A program made the position numbers and the translations under genes. A stretch of 64,000 nucleotides of DNA. Source: Lactobacillus sp. GTDB lineage: Bacteria > Bacillota > Bacilli > Lactobacillales > Lactobacillaceae. Below the pieces are notes generated by a model, which saw only the letters and a list, made by a program, of their open reading frames with translations, did no database searches and was not told where the DNA came from. Of this stretch, positions 1 to 7,701 are shown piece after piece; position 1 is the first letter of the stretch; each line of letters begins with the position of its first letter. Location of the stretch: assembly GCA_022484695.1 (NCBI GenBank), contig JAKVKU010000010.1, positions 1 to 64,000 of the forward strand. Direction: 5' to 3'.

Positions 1-12
1 CCGTTGTCATAA

Positions 13-240
13 GACAACTTTTAAATTATATCAGAAGTCGTAATGGCTGTCAACATATTAATTCAACATTTTTGAATTTTTATACATCGTTTAGCGCTTG
101 GCGACAACTTTTATATCTTACCAGCTATGTAACTCATTGTCAACATATAAATTCAACATTTTGAATATTTATACATCGCCGCTCAGCTAACAGCAACTTA
201 ATTAGTATATTACGTGGCTTTTCAAATGTCAAGAACATTT
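13..240. repeat. About 90-bp AT-rich tandem repeat, three degenerate copies
   Basis: Copy 1 (13-89) and copy 2 (103-178) share the order GACAACTTTT, then TGTCAACATA, then ATTCAACATTTT, then TATACATCG, offset by 90 bases. A third, weaker copy starts near 192 with AGCAACTTAATT and a TGTCAAGAAC echo near 228. No convincing protein is encoded here; short open frames across it have no ribosome site. Each copy carries TATAAT-like stretches, so these could be repeated promoter or binding units, or decay products of a duplicated leader. The repeat is seen directly; its function is unknown. Confidence 0.7.
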
Positions 241-300
241 TGCCGCCGTAACAACATGTATAATAATATCAACTCAGGACCACAACGTCAAGAAGAAAAT

Positions 301-339
301 AAAAAAAATAAAAAAGCCGAACAATTCACCTTGTTCGGC
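301..339 (-). terminator. Rho-independent terminator of the cvfD-like gene
   Basis: Inverted repeat GCCGAACAA (316-324) / TTGTTCGGC (331-339) with a 6-base loop. On the minus strand it is followed by a T-rich run (TTTTTTATTTTTTTT). It lies just after the stop of the minus-strand S1-domain gene. Confidence 0.9.
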
Positions 340-360
340 CCAAAAATATATGAATATTTA

Positions 361-741
361 TTAACTTATCTCCGGTACACCAAAATCTTTTTCCGCTTGG
401 TCAAGCCATTGCGGCATGCTCTGAGCTATTGGCTGATAGCCAAAATCTAAGTGGCGGTTGGTCCAGTAGTGCTTGCGATGCCAATTTTCGGTAACATTCG
501 GGTCATTGGTCAAAGCTCGGACAGAAAGGCTGATTTTTTTGGAGTACTCATCAATATCTAAGACCATCACTTTGATTTTTTCCCCGACTTTAAATAAGTC
601 ATTTACCCGTTTGACGTAACCATGCTCACATTCTGAAATATGAATTAGGCCCTGCTCTTGATCATCCAAAGCGACAAACACACCATAATTTTGAATACCA
701 GTGACCGTTCCTTCCAAGATGTCGCCAATACGATAGGCCAA
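361..741 (-). CDS. cvfD: S1-domain RNA-binding protein, CvfD/YugI (general stress protein 13) family
   Basis: A 126-residue protein that is mostly one S1 RNA-binding domain. Residues 1-70 carry GDILEGTVTGIQNYGVFV and GLIHISE, the usual S1 beta-barrel signature, followed by a polar C-terminal tail ending in FGVPEIS. Family members bind RNA or ribosomes and act in post-transcriptional control and stress or virulence regulation in Gram-positive cocci; the target here is unknown. The start chosen is TTG at 741: a GGAGG site sits 8 bases ahead of it, whereas the upstream ATG (756) overlaps that ribosome site. It is followed by a strong terminator, and ppiB lies 18 bases upstream, so the two are probably co-transcribed. 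Confidence 0.85.
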   Translation of the reverse strand: MAYRIGDILEGTVTGIQNYGVFVALDDQEQGLIHISECEHGYVKRVNDLFKVGEKIKVMVLDIDEYSKKISLSVRALTNDPNVTENWHRKHYWTNRHLDFGYQPIAQSMPQWLDQAEKDFGVPEIS

Positions 742-759
742 AGCCGTCACCTCCATGAA

Positions 760-1341
760 TTAGTCAATCTTAATAGAAGTTACAACAACATCCTTAAGTG
801 GTTTGTCAGCATTATCCCGATCCACACCGGCAATGTCATCAACAACTGTCATATTATCAATAACTTGGCCAAAAACCGTGTGCCGGAAATCAAGCCAAGG
901 TGTGCCACCATTTTTATAAGCCTCAATAACTGGTTCAGGATAACCGGCTTCGGCAAGTTGGCCTAACATGTTGGGATCAACGTGGGTATTATTGACAATA
1001 AAGAATTGACTGCCATTGGTGTTTGGTCCGGCGTTTGCCATAGACAACGCCCCCCGCAAGTTAAACAAGTGGGGTTCGAATTCATCTGCAAAGGGTTTAT
1101 GCCAGATACTTTCACCGCCGCGGCCGGTTCCAGTGGGATCCCCACCTTGAATCATAAAGTCGGGAATGACCCGGTGAAAAATTGTCCCATTATAATAGCC
1201 ATTTTTAGCCAAGGACATAAAGTTCTCAACTGTCTTTGGGGCTAAGTCTTCAAATAAAGCAGCATGAACGGTCCCCATATTGGTTTCAATGGTTGCTTTG
1301 GGGCCTTTAAAATCTTGCAAATCTAATTGTGGAAAGTCCAT
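760..1341 (-). CDS. ppiB: Peptidyl-prolyl cis-trans isomerase, cyclophilin type
   Basis: A cytoplasmic cyclophilin of 193 residues that catalyses cis-trans isomerisation of X-Pro bonds during folding. Seen: the cyclophilin core [19 protein letters not shown] (about 55-73, catalytic Arg in FHRV), [15 protein letters not shown] (101-115) and a C-terminal HTVFGQV segment. The start is the ATG at 1341 because AAAAGGAG lies 7-8 bases before it; the longer frame would place the ribosome site inside the coding region. No signal peptide is visible. It appears to be the first gene of a two-gene unit with cvfD. Confidence 0.92.
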   Translation of the reverse strand: MDFPQLDLQDFKGPKATIETNMGTVHAALFEDLAPKTVENFMSLAKNGYYNGTIFHRVIPDFMIQGGDPTGTGRGGESIWHKPFADEFEPHLFNLRGALSMANAGPNTNGSQFFIVNNTHVDPNMLGQLAEAGYPEPVIEAYKNGGTPWLDFRHTVFGQVIDNMTVVDDIAGVDRDNADKPLKDVVVTSIKID

Positions 1342-1373
1342 AAATATTCTCCTTTTATTCATCAATTACTTTT

Positions 1374-1402
1374 ATAATATAATTGTGTGCTGGGAAATGC
1401 AA
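1374..1402 (-). promoter_or_regulatory. Promoter of ppiB-cvfD
   Basis: On the minus strand, -35 TTGCAT (1397-1402), a 17-base spacer and -10 TATTAT (1374-1379), about 35 bases upstream of the ppiB start. Confidence 0.55.
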
Positions 1403-1492
1403 AAAAACTATCTGGGGAACGACTATAAATTTATGCCTTTTTATGGTAATCTGTAAATGTTTTTCACTTCCAAAATTAAGGAGACTAAATAC

Positions 1493-2470
1493 ATGGCACA
1501 CGTATTTGATATTACCGTTATCGGTGGCGGCCCTGTTGGCATGTTCACTGCATTTTATGCCGGCCTGCGCAACGCTGACGTTCATTTAATAGAGAGTTTG
1601 CCTGAACTAGGGGGCCAAACCGGGGCACTTTACCCAGAAAAAGAGATTTACGACGTGGCGGGTTTTCCCCATATTAAGGGCAAACTACTGGTCCAACAAC
1701 TCGAATCCCAGATGCGCGCCTTTGATCCGCAAATCACCTTAGGTACAGCCGTCACCAATATTGACCAAGACGGCGACCAATTCAAAATCACCACTTCAAA
1801 GGGCACTTATTATTCCAAATCCGTCATTATTGCCATCGGTAACGGGGCCTTTGCCCCAAGAAAGTTGGCCTTTGATTACGATCATGCTTTAGATCAGCAC
1901 CACGTTGACTATTTCGTCCATGACCTTGATGACTACCAAAATCTAGACGTGGCCATTGCCGGCGGTGGGGATTCAGCTGTTGACTGGGCTTTGACTTTAA
2001 ATGACATCGCCAAATCCGTCACGATCATTCACCGTCGGGATAAATTCCGGGGGTTAGAATCCAGTGTCAACCAATTAATGGCCTCCAGCGTCAATGTTAA
2101 AACCCCCTTCTTACTTGACGGCCTAGACCTTGAGGCTGACAAATTGAAGATTGGCTTAAAGAAAATGAAGTCAGATGATCACGAGGTGCTGGCAGTTGAT
2201 AAGTTGTTGGTAAACTATGGCTTTACTTCTGACAGCCGCATCTTACGCCAATGGGCTATTGACTTACAAGGGACAGATGTATTGGTAGATAATAATATGC
2301 AAACCAGTCGGCCACTGATCTACAGTGTTGGCGACAGTGCTTATTACAATGGTAAAGTGAAACTGATTGCTTCTGGCTTTGGTGAGGTCCCAACGGCGGT
2401 GAACCATGCCCTAGAGACTATCTACCCAGAGCGCAAACAACCCCTACACTCAACTTCTTTATTCAATTAA
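1493..2470 (+). CDS. fnr: Ferredoxin/flavodoxin--NADP+ reductase, thioredoxin-reductase-like type
   Basis: A 325-residue FAD- and NADPH-binding oxidoreductase of the YumC type. Seen: FAD-binding VIGGGPVG at the N-terminus (about 9-16), a GGQTGALYPEKEIYDVAG segment typical of this subfamily, and NADPH-binding AGGGDSAVDWA (about 158). There is no CxxC redox pair between the two nucleotide-binding domains, which separates it from true thioredoxin reductase. Family members reduce ferredoxin or flavodoxin with NADPH. The start is the ATG at 1493, 8 bases after AAGGAG; the longer frame is not supported. It heads a plus-strand unit with pgpA and a DedA gene. Confidence 0.92.
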   Translation: MAHVFDITVIGGGPVGMFTAFYAGLRNADVHLIESLPELGGQTGALYPEKEIYDVAGFPHIKGKLLVQQLESQMRAFDPQITLGTAVTNIDQDGDQFKITTSKGTYYSKSVIIAIGNGAFAPRKLAFDYDHALDQHHVDYFVHDLDDYQNLDVAIAGGGDSAVDWALTLNDIAKSVTIIHRRDKFRGLESSVNQLMASSVNVKTPFLLDGLDLEADKLKIGLKKMKSDDHEVLAVDKLLVNYGFTSDSRILRQWAIDLQGTDVLVDNNMQTSRPLIYSVGDSAYYNGKVKLIASGFGEVPTAVNHALETIYPERKQPLHSTSLFN

Positions 2471-2488
2471 CTAAGGGAGGCTTCAATC

Positions 2489-2992
2489 ATCGCTAAACTG
2501 CCTGATTTATATGAACATAGTATTGCACTACTGCAACAAGAAAATGTCTCGATCCAAAGCATCGCCGAGCTGGTCTTCTTTTTGCAAAAGGACTACATTA
2601 AAGACTTGACCGTTGAAGAGTGTATCGACAACGTTTTAGTGGTTTTGAAAAAACGTGAAGTCCAAAATGCGATCATGACTGGCATTGCTTTGGACGAACT
2701 GGCCCAGGCTAAGCAACTGCCTGAGCCTTTGCAACATATTATCGAAATTGATGAGGGCTTGTATGGCGTTGATGAAATCATGGCCTTGGGCATCGTCAAT
2801 GTTTATGGCTCCATTGGTTTGACCAACTATGGTTATATCGATAAAATCAAACCAGGGATTTTGGCCGAGCTGAATGCCCATAAACAAGGTGAAGTACACA
2901 CATTCTTGGATGATATCGTTGGGGCTATTGCTGCAGCTGCGGCCAGCCGCATGGCCCACAGCTTACCGCTGATCCAAGACGAGGATAAATAG
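2489..2992 (+). CDS. pgpA: Phosphatidylglycerophosphatase A (YutG type), apparent ATC start
   Basis: A PgpA/YutG family protein, expected to dephosphorylate phosphatidylglycerophosphate to phosphatidylglycerol at the membrane. Seen: FFLQKDYIKDLT, KREVQNAIMTGIALDELA and a C-terminal hydrophobic Ala-rich segment (DDIVGAIAAAAASR). Conserved-looking coding sequence extends upstream of the first normal start codon (TTG 2582), reading AKLPDLYEHSIALL from 2492. The only in-frame codon with good ribosome-site spacing is ATC at 2489, 8 bases after GGGAGG (2475-2480). There is no ATG, GTG or TTG between the preceding stop (2468-2470) and 2582. With ATC the protein has 167 residues, the usual family length; with TTG 2582 it would lose 31 residues. 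Function is confident; the start is inferred. Confidence 0.85.
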   Translation: MAKLPDLYEHSIALLQQENVSIQSIAELVFFLQKDYIKDLTVEECIDNVLVVLKKREVQNAIMTGIALDELAQAKQLPEPLQHIIEIDEGLYGVDEIMALGIVNVYGSIGLTNYGYIDKIKPGILAELNAHKQGEVHTFLDDIVGAIAAAAASRMAHSLPLIQDEDK

Positions 2993-3002
2993 GAGGCTTT
3001 TA

Positions 3003-3665
3003 ATGGCGCAATTGATCGACTTTATTTTACACATTGACCAGCATTTGGTGACTTTGGTTAACAACTTTGGGAATTGGAGTTATGTCATTCTTTTCGCGAT
3101 GGTTTTCATCGAAACTGGGATCGTCATCTTTCCGTTTCTCCCCGGCGACTCCCTGTTGTTTGCCTCCGCAGCCCTGGCCGCTAATCCGGCTTATCATTTG
3201 AATAACGGTGTTTTATTTATCGTCTTTCTGGGTGCGGCGGTCATCGGCGATACCGTGAACTATGAAATTGGCCGCCACTTAAGTGATCGTGCTTTAGACA
3301 ACAGTTTCTTCGGTCGCTTTATTAATCGAGATAAGCTGGCAGTTGCCGAGGACTTCTTTGATCGCCACGGGGGTAAAACAATTGCCATTGCCAGATTCGT
3401 GCCAATCGTGCGGACTTTTGCCCCATTTGTCTCTGGCGGCAGTCATATGAACTACCGTCACTTCATTCTCTACAACTTCATTGGCGGTTTCCTGTGGGTC
3501 ACTTTGTGTGTGGGCATGGGTCACTTCTTTGGCAATATTCCTTTTGTTAAAGATCACTTCTCCATGGTTGCCATGGGGATCGTGGCCATCTCATTATTAC
3601 CAATGCTCTTCGTTTGGTTAAAGAATAAACTAAAAAAAAAGCCGGTCAATGAATCGGCAGATTAA
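3003..3665 (+). CDS. DedA/SNARE-associated (VTT) family membrane protein
   Basis: A 220-residue integral membrane protein with four to five hydrophobic segments. Seen: FIETGIVIFPFLPGDSLLF (about 36-54) and ARFVPIVRTFAPFVSGG (about 126-142), the two re-entrant helix motifs with the conserved Arg and Pro residues of the family. DedA proteins are flippases or transporters of lipid intermediates; one branch (UptA) recycles undecaprenyl phosphate for wall synthesis. Whether this copy carries C55-P or phosphatidylethanolamine-like lipids cannot be told from sequence. It starts at ATG 3003 after AGGAGG, 10 bases after pgpA, and ends in a lysine-rich tail directly before a bidirectional terminator. 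Confidence 0.88.
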   Translation: MAQLIDFILHIDQHLVTLVNNFGNWSYVILFAMVFIETGIVIFPFLPGDSLLFASAALAANPAYHLNNGVLFIVFLGAAVIGDTVNYEIGRHLSDRALDNSFFGRFINRDKLAVAEDFFDRHGGKTIAIARFVPIVRTFAPFVSGGSHMNYRHFILYNFIGGFLWVTLCVGMGHFFGNIPFVKDHFSMVAMGIVAISLLPMLFVWLKNKLKKKPVNESAD

Positions 3666-3716
3666 AAAAATGGTATCAGGTGACTTCGATCGAAGCCTCA
3701 CCTGATACCATTTTTT
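3664..3716. terminator. Bidirectional terminator between dedA and lit
   Basis: Perfect 13-bp arms TGGTATCAGGTGA (3671-3683) / TCACCTGATACCA (3698-3710), flanked by an A-run on the left and a T-run on the right. The loop contains a second self-complementary CTTCGATCGAAG. It serves the converging DedA and Lit genes and touches the stop codon of the latter. Confidence 0.93.
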
Positions 3717-4341
3717 AGTCTAGATCCCGCTTGCCAACCCAAATCCCCCAAACCATTGCTGCCTCGAACAACACGAAGGCTACAATGAAGCAGTGCATGA
3801 AGAACTGTTCTGGTAATACATTAATAATCGGATCCACGGCTGGATCAAATAACCAGTCACTGTTGCGAAAGAATATTTTATGAAAGGTCACAAAGAACGT
3901 ATCAAAGTTAAGGGCGGCCATCCCCCCAATCAAAATAGGAACTAACGCGCCAATTTGAAAGGGCCGATATAAACGCCAGCGTTCTGCCTGTTGCCGCCAT
4001 TTGCCAAGGGTTGGCATGGCCACCAGGGCACTTAATACCAAAAGGACGTTATTTAAAATAAATAGTTTTTTAACATCGACAAAGTGCGCCGTGCCACTGA
4101 TCGAACTGGGAAAGTCCGCCATGTGCAACTGGGTCACCCAAGGGAAATTTAAAAAAGCCATGAGTTGCGTATAATTGTGCATTAAGCGACTTAGGGACAT
4201 ATTGGCCTGTTGGGGCAGCTGATATAGCTGGGCATCAATGGGATAATAAATGAAGGTCCCCACGATCGTTAAAAAAATCGCCAACGTCAAAATGAACAAG
4301 AATATCCCACTCAGTTGACCAGCTTGCTTTAATCTGACCAT
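3715..4341 (-). CDS. lit: Lit-like (DUF1461, TIGR01906) membrane protein, probable lipoprotein intramolecular transacylase
   Basis: A 208-residue membrane protein with about four hydrophobic helices (roughly 10-33, 94-110, 128-146, 180-201). It fits the TIGR01906/DUF1461 family in length and pattern, with the segment HFVDVKKLF (His86), FHKIFF (His154) and an LPEQFF motif before the last helix. Characterised Lit proteins of low-GC Gram-positives move an acyl chain within diacyl lipoproteins to make the lyso form, and depend on two conserved extracellular histidines; His86 and His154 are in suitable places. The assignment is by family pattern and not proven. It starts 3 bases after the NagD-like gene, so they are translationally linked. 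Confidence 0.75.
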   Translation of the reverse strand: MVRLKQAGQLSGIFLFILTLAIFLTIVGTFIYYPIDAQLYQLPQQANMSLSRLMHNYTQLMAFLNFPWVTQLHMADFPSSISGTAHFVDVKKLFILNNVLLVLSALVAMPTLGKWRQQAERWRLYRPFQIGALVPILIGGMAALNFDTFFVTFHKIFFRNSDWLFDPAVDPIINVLPEQFFMHCFIVAFVLFEAAMVWGIWVGKRDLD

Positions 4342-4344
4342 CGG

Positions 4345-5124
4345 CTACTGCCACTCATCTAAGGAATTCAAAATATAAGTGGGCTGCTGCGTGACCTTAG
4401 CCACATCCTCAGCACTGCTATAACCGGTTAGGACTAACATCGTATCCATGCCAATGTTAAAACCCGCTTGAATATCTGTATTTAAATTATCCCCCACCAT
4501 AACGACTTGGTCCTTGGCCAACCCAATTTTATCTAGGGCAGCCACCATGATCGGCTGTTGGGGTTTACCAATATAAAAGGCTTTTTGCTGGGTGGCCCGT
4601 TCAACCAGGGCAATCACGGAACCCGCCCCTGGGACCAAGCCCCGTTCATTGGGCAGATTGGTGTCTTCGTTGGTGCCAATAAACGTGGCGCCCCTTTGAA
4701 TAGCCAAGGTGGCCATTTCAAATTTATGGTAAGTCACGTCGTAATCTAAGCCCACGATGACATAATCGGGGTCAACTTCATTAAGTTTAAAACCACAGCT
4801 TAAAATCGCCTTTTTAAGGCCCAACTCACCAATGATATAAACGCTGTGCTGGTCACAAGCCCCATTGACCTGATGACTTAAATAACTGGCCGTTGCTAAA
4901 GCCGGTGTATAAATCTCATCTGGCGTCACATGGATATCATGGTTGACGGCTAAATTATGGACCACCGCTTCAGGTGTCTTGGTGGTATTGTTGGTCAAAA
5001 ATAAAAAGGGTAAGTGCTTGGCCTGCAGTCGCTCCACAAATCGTTTCGCTGCAGGTATGCGCTGACTGCCCTTATAGATTGTCCCGTCAAGGTCGATAAA
5101 GTACCCTTGATATTGCTTTTGCAT
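4345..5124 (-). CDS. HAD-superfamily NagD-like phosphatase (TIGR01457/YutF)
   Basis: A 259-residue class IIA HAD hydrolase. Seen: motif I GYFIDLDGTIYKG (about 7-19), motif II FLTNNTTKT (about 42-50), a cap region with GLDYDVTYHKFEMATLAIQ, and the C-terminal GKPQQPI...VMVGDNLNTDIQAG acidic motif. Such enzymes remove phosphate from small phosphometabolites, including nucleotides and sugar phosphates; the natural substrate is unknown. It lies 19 bases after YutD and 3 bases before the lit start, an operon order matching Bacillus yutD-yutF. Ribosome site AAGGGG precedes ATG 5124. Confidence 0.9.
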   Translation of the reverse strand: MQKQYQGYFIDLDGTIYKGSQRIPAAKRFVERLQAKHLPFLFLTNNTTKTPEAVVHNLAVNHDIHVTPDEIYTPALATASYLSHQVNGACDQHSVYIIGELGLKKAILSCGFKLNEVDPDYVIVGLDYDVTYHKFEMATLAIQRGATFIGTNEDTNLPNERGLVPGAGSVIALVERATQQKAFYIGKPQQPIMVAALDKIGLAKDQVVMVGDNLNTDIQAGFNIGMDTMLVLTGYSSAEDVAKVTQQPTYILNSLDEWQ

Positions 5125-5143
5125 TGCAAAAATGCCCCTTTAA

Positions 5144-5758
5144 TTACTTAGATTCATCTAATTTACGAACTGTAAACCGACGTGATTTAGCGTTATTATT
5201 TTTAGCCGCTTTTTGCGATTGTTTTTGCGGCCGATTATTGCTGGACTTAGTGGCCGTGCTTTTCCCAGAATGGCTGGCTCTGGCTGTATTATTGTTGTTT
5301 TTTTGCTTAGGTTTGCGGGTGCGACTGCGATGGTTATTATGATTGTTGTTGACTTTTTCCTTAGGTTTAAAGGGTGCGCCTAAGCGATGCAACACAAAAT
5401 AAGCACAACCAAAATTGCAGTACTCATATAAATAGTCTTCCACCGTGCTAAACAATTGATCCCGGTTAGCTTGATGGTTGTTGTCTCGGTAAAATCCCCG
5501 CAAACGCAACTGATCGTACCCCCAGTCGCCCACAATGTAATCATATTTATTTAAAATATCACTATAACGATCATTTAATACATCCACGTTAAAGGCATCT
5601 TTATGATTTTCAATCATTTCATAGTCCACACCGTTGATCAAAATCTTGTCATCCACCAGGCGCACATAAACAATGGCTTCCGGTTTGCTGACGGTCTCAT
5701 CTAACAATTCGTCGATCTTAGCGGCGGTGCTATCTTTTGTCTGGTCAGTATTTGACAT
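5144..5758 (-). CDS. yutD: YutD family protein with long basic C-terminal tail
   Basis: A 204-residue protein. Residues about 28-135 form the conserved YutD domain (INGVDYEMIENHKDAFN, YDYIVGDWGYDQLRLRGFY, YEYCNFGCAYFVLH). The remaining 70 residues are low complexity, rich in Asn, Lys, Arg, Ser and Gln, strongly basic and probably disordered. The biochemical role of YutD is not established. The basic tail suggests nucleic acid or ribosome contact, which is inference. It sits in an operon with the NagD-like phosphatase and Lit. Confidence 0.85.
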   Translation of the reverse strand: MSNTDQTKDSTAAKIDELLDETVSKPEAIVYVRLVDDKILINGVDYEMIENHKDAFNVDVLNDRYSDILNKYDYIVGDWGYDQLRLRGFYRDNNHQANRDQLFSTVEDYLYEYCNFGCAYFVLHRLGAPFKPKEKVNNNHNNHRSRTRKPKQKNNNNTARASHSGKSTATKSSNNRPQKQSQKAAKNNNAKSRRFTVRKLDESK

Positions 5759-5837
5759 ACTTAGCCTCTTTTCTGTAAAACATAAGAATTATACCATTAA
5801 TCTAGCTACCCTCACAATGCCTAACGCCGGTGACTTA

Positions 5838-7238
5838 CTACTTGGGTAGACGCTGGCTTAAGGGATATTGCGTTGCCAGGTAGTTCCCCACGGCATCCCG
5901 TAAAAATTCTGGAAATAAAAATTCATTGTCGCCCACGATCTCAATGGTGGGGAAAAATGGAATGAATAAATAATGATCCACCGTGGTAAAGGTATAGGTT
6001 TGTTCTGGATTCAACTCTTCATCGTGCCAAAAGACCCGCCGCGTGCCAGGTTCCACGGCAATGCCATCATAAACTAATTCCCCAAATACCTTCCCCCGGA
6101 AACTCATCCCCCGGATTGGAAAATGACTTAAGAAACGCCGATTCTTTTCCATTTCCATCACCAAACGCCATAAGTCATAACCCCGCAGGGATACTTTGAT
6201 CAGGTGCATGGGATGGGGCATTTGGTCATGCAAGTCATCTTTGGTCACCAAACCCGCCGCCAAATCCCGCAGGAATAAACCCTGGTTTAAGATGGCGGCT
6301 CCCGTGTGCCCCCGAGCTTCTAGGGCTTTTAAGGCCACTTGCATCATCTTAGTTGGTTTTTGATAGTCTGTGGGTAAGGGTTCCGGCAAGAAAGCTACCT
6401 TTTCTTGGCGCAATAAGCGATGGCCTTCATCTTGGTAATGTTTGATCGTGGCTTGGTCTCCGGGGTCGGCCGGTAGGTCGGCGGTTTTTTGAACCTGGGC
6501 ACTGACGGCTTCAAGCTGGTGTTGGTCATTGACTTGTAACGTCATCGTGCCCACATATTCCCCATATTTACCCGCGGCCCCCAACATGGTCTGGCCGTGG
6601 CGTTCACCCACTGGCAATAAATGGTGGGTGTGGGCCCCTAAAATGATTTGAATCTGGGGGAAGTGTTTGGCAATATAGCGATCCATTTCAATACCTAAAT
6701 GGGACAATAACACGATAATATCGCACTTCGGTTGAATCTGAGCCAACAGTTGGGGTAAAATATTTTGCACGATTTTGGGTTGCCAACCATTGGGGATATA
6801 AGTTAGGAAAAATGGTGCGGTCAATCCTAATACGCCAATGCGCGTGCCTTGAGGCGTCGTAATGATTTTGTCCACCTTGGCAAAGGCCGGGCGCGTGCCA
6901 TCTGGCTCAAATAAATTCCCTAAAATAACATCGAAATTAGCCTGGTCATATAAATGTTCCAGTTGATCATGGCTATTGCCAATGCCTTCATTGTTGCCAA
7001 TGGTTACCCCATCAAAGCCAATTTCATTGAACAGCGCCACATTGGCTTGACCATTGGTGGCTTCGGTTAAAGGATGGGCCCGATCTTCGGCATCCCCGAT
7101 GTCAAAAATCAGCGTGGGTTCACCCTTTGCTAAATAAGCCGCCCGTTTGTGCGTTAAAAATCGTTTGATTTTCGGCCAATTCTCCAGATGAGAATGTAAG
7201 TCATTGATGTGCATGATTTGGATTGTTTCAAAAGCCAT
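5838..7238 (-). CDS. Metallophosphoesterase/5'-nucleotidase family protein (YunD-like)
   Basis: A 466-residue two-domain enzyme with no signal peptide, so probably cytoplasmic. N-terminal calcineurin-like domain: MHINDLHSH (about 8-16), FDIGDAED, IGNNEG, LLSHLGIEMD and LGAHTHHLLPVG, which together supply the two-metal site. The C-terminal half (about 270-450) matches the 5'-nucleotidase C domain (ILNQGLFLRDLAAG, FRGKVFG). UshA/YunD relatives hydrolyse nucleotides or UDP-sugars; the substrate here is unknown. The start is ATG 7238, 9 bases after GTGAGG; an upstream GTG overlaps the ribosome site. It lies 79 bases upstream of yutD in the same direction. Confidence 0.85.
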   Translation of the reverse strand: MAFETIQIMHINDLHSHLENWPKIKRFLTHKRAAYLAKGEPTLIFDIGDAEDRAHPLTEATNGQANVALFNEIGFDGVTIGNNEGIGNSHDQLEHLYDQANFDVILGNLFEPDGTRPAFAKVDKIITTPQGTRIGVLGLTAPFFLTYIPNGWQPKIVQNILPQLLAQIQPKCDIIVLLSHLGIEMDRYIAKHFPQIQIILGAHTHHLLPVGERHGQTMLGAAGKYGEYVGTMTLQVNDQHQLEAVSAQVQKTADLPADPGDQATIKHYQDEGHRLLRQEKVAFLPEPLPTDYQKPTKMMQVALKALEARGHTGAAILNQGLFLRDLAAGLVTKDDLHDQMPHPMHLIKVSLRGYDLWRLVMEMEKNRRFLSHFPIRGMSFRGKVFGELVYDGIAVEPGTRRVFWHDEELNPEQTYTFTTVDHYLFIPFFPTIEIVGDNEFLFPEFLRDAVGNYLATQYPLSQRLPK

Positions 7239-7340
7239 TCGTCTTTGCCTCACTCATTTGATTTAGCCACCGGATAGTCTGTCAAATCAATCGTAAATAA
7301 GAAACAGCCATTCGTCAAGCGCTTTGCGCCTACGCCGCCA

Positions 7341-7376
7341 AAATTAAAAGGTCATGGACCTAAGTGATCCATGACC
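7341..7376 (-). terminator. Probable terminator after the small gene at 7390
   Basis: Arms GGTCATGGA (7350-7358) and TCCATGACC (7368-7376); on the minus strand the stem is followed by TTTTAATTTT. The T-run is interrupted, so termination may be partial. Confidence 0.6.
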
Positions 7377-7389
7377 AATGCCAATTTGA

Positions 7390-7626
7390 TTATTCAGTTT
7401 GAATTAAGGGGCGTAATAAATCTTCAGCGGCTTGAAGGCGATCCGCCTTTAGAATTGGAATCAATTGTGGCATTAAGCTATAGTCAAAATACCCTAGGGA
7501 TAGCTCATTTTGTTGATATTTTCGAAAGGCTAATATTAACACCGCGGCGACATCTTCATGTTTTTCAGGTTTAGTCATTGATAGCAATTGACTGCGTATC
7601 TGCATTAAGCTTTGATCTTCTAACAA
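7390..7626 (-). CDS. Small protein of unknown function
   Basis: A 78-residue protein I do not recognise. It is mostly alpha-helical by composition, with no cysteines, membrane segment or known motif; it has a central AAVLILAFRKYQQNELSLGY and ends in AAEDLLRPLIQTE. The start is TTG 7626, 6 bases after AGGAGG; the longer frame begins inside the ribosome site. It is flanked upstream by the phosphoesterase gene and downstream by a hairpin, so it may be expressed alone. A real gene is supported by the strong ribosome site and good codon use, but no role can be given. Confidence 0.65.
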   Translation of the reverse strand: MLEDQSLMQIRSQLLSMTKPEKHEDVAAVLILAFRKYQQNELSLGYFDYSLMPQLIPILKADRLQAAEDLLRPLIQTE

Positions 7627-7701
7627 ACTACCCCTCCTCAATTGATGATTAAAATTAGTATAACGAAAGAAACATTAAAAATCAATGTGAGTATGAGTTT
7701 T

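Noticed and set aside
13..240. CRISPR array or origin of replication in the repeat region
   Set aside because: Repeat copies are long, degenerate and adjacent without spacers; no cas, dnaA or DnaA-box cluster is seen.
214..450. Open frame on the plus strand near the window start
   Set aside because: It overlaps the terminator and the cvfD-like gene on the other strand, has no ribosome site, and its composition is unlike a protein.
1493..2470. Thioredoxin reductase
   Set aside because: The redox CxxC pair is absent, and length and the GGQTGALYPEK segment fit ferredoxin-NADP reductase.
2582..2992. pgpA starting at TTG 2582
   Set aside because: It would cut 31 family-typical residues and has no ribosome site; the ATC at 2489 with GGGAGG fits length and spacing better.
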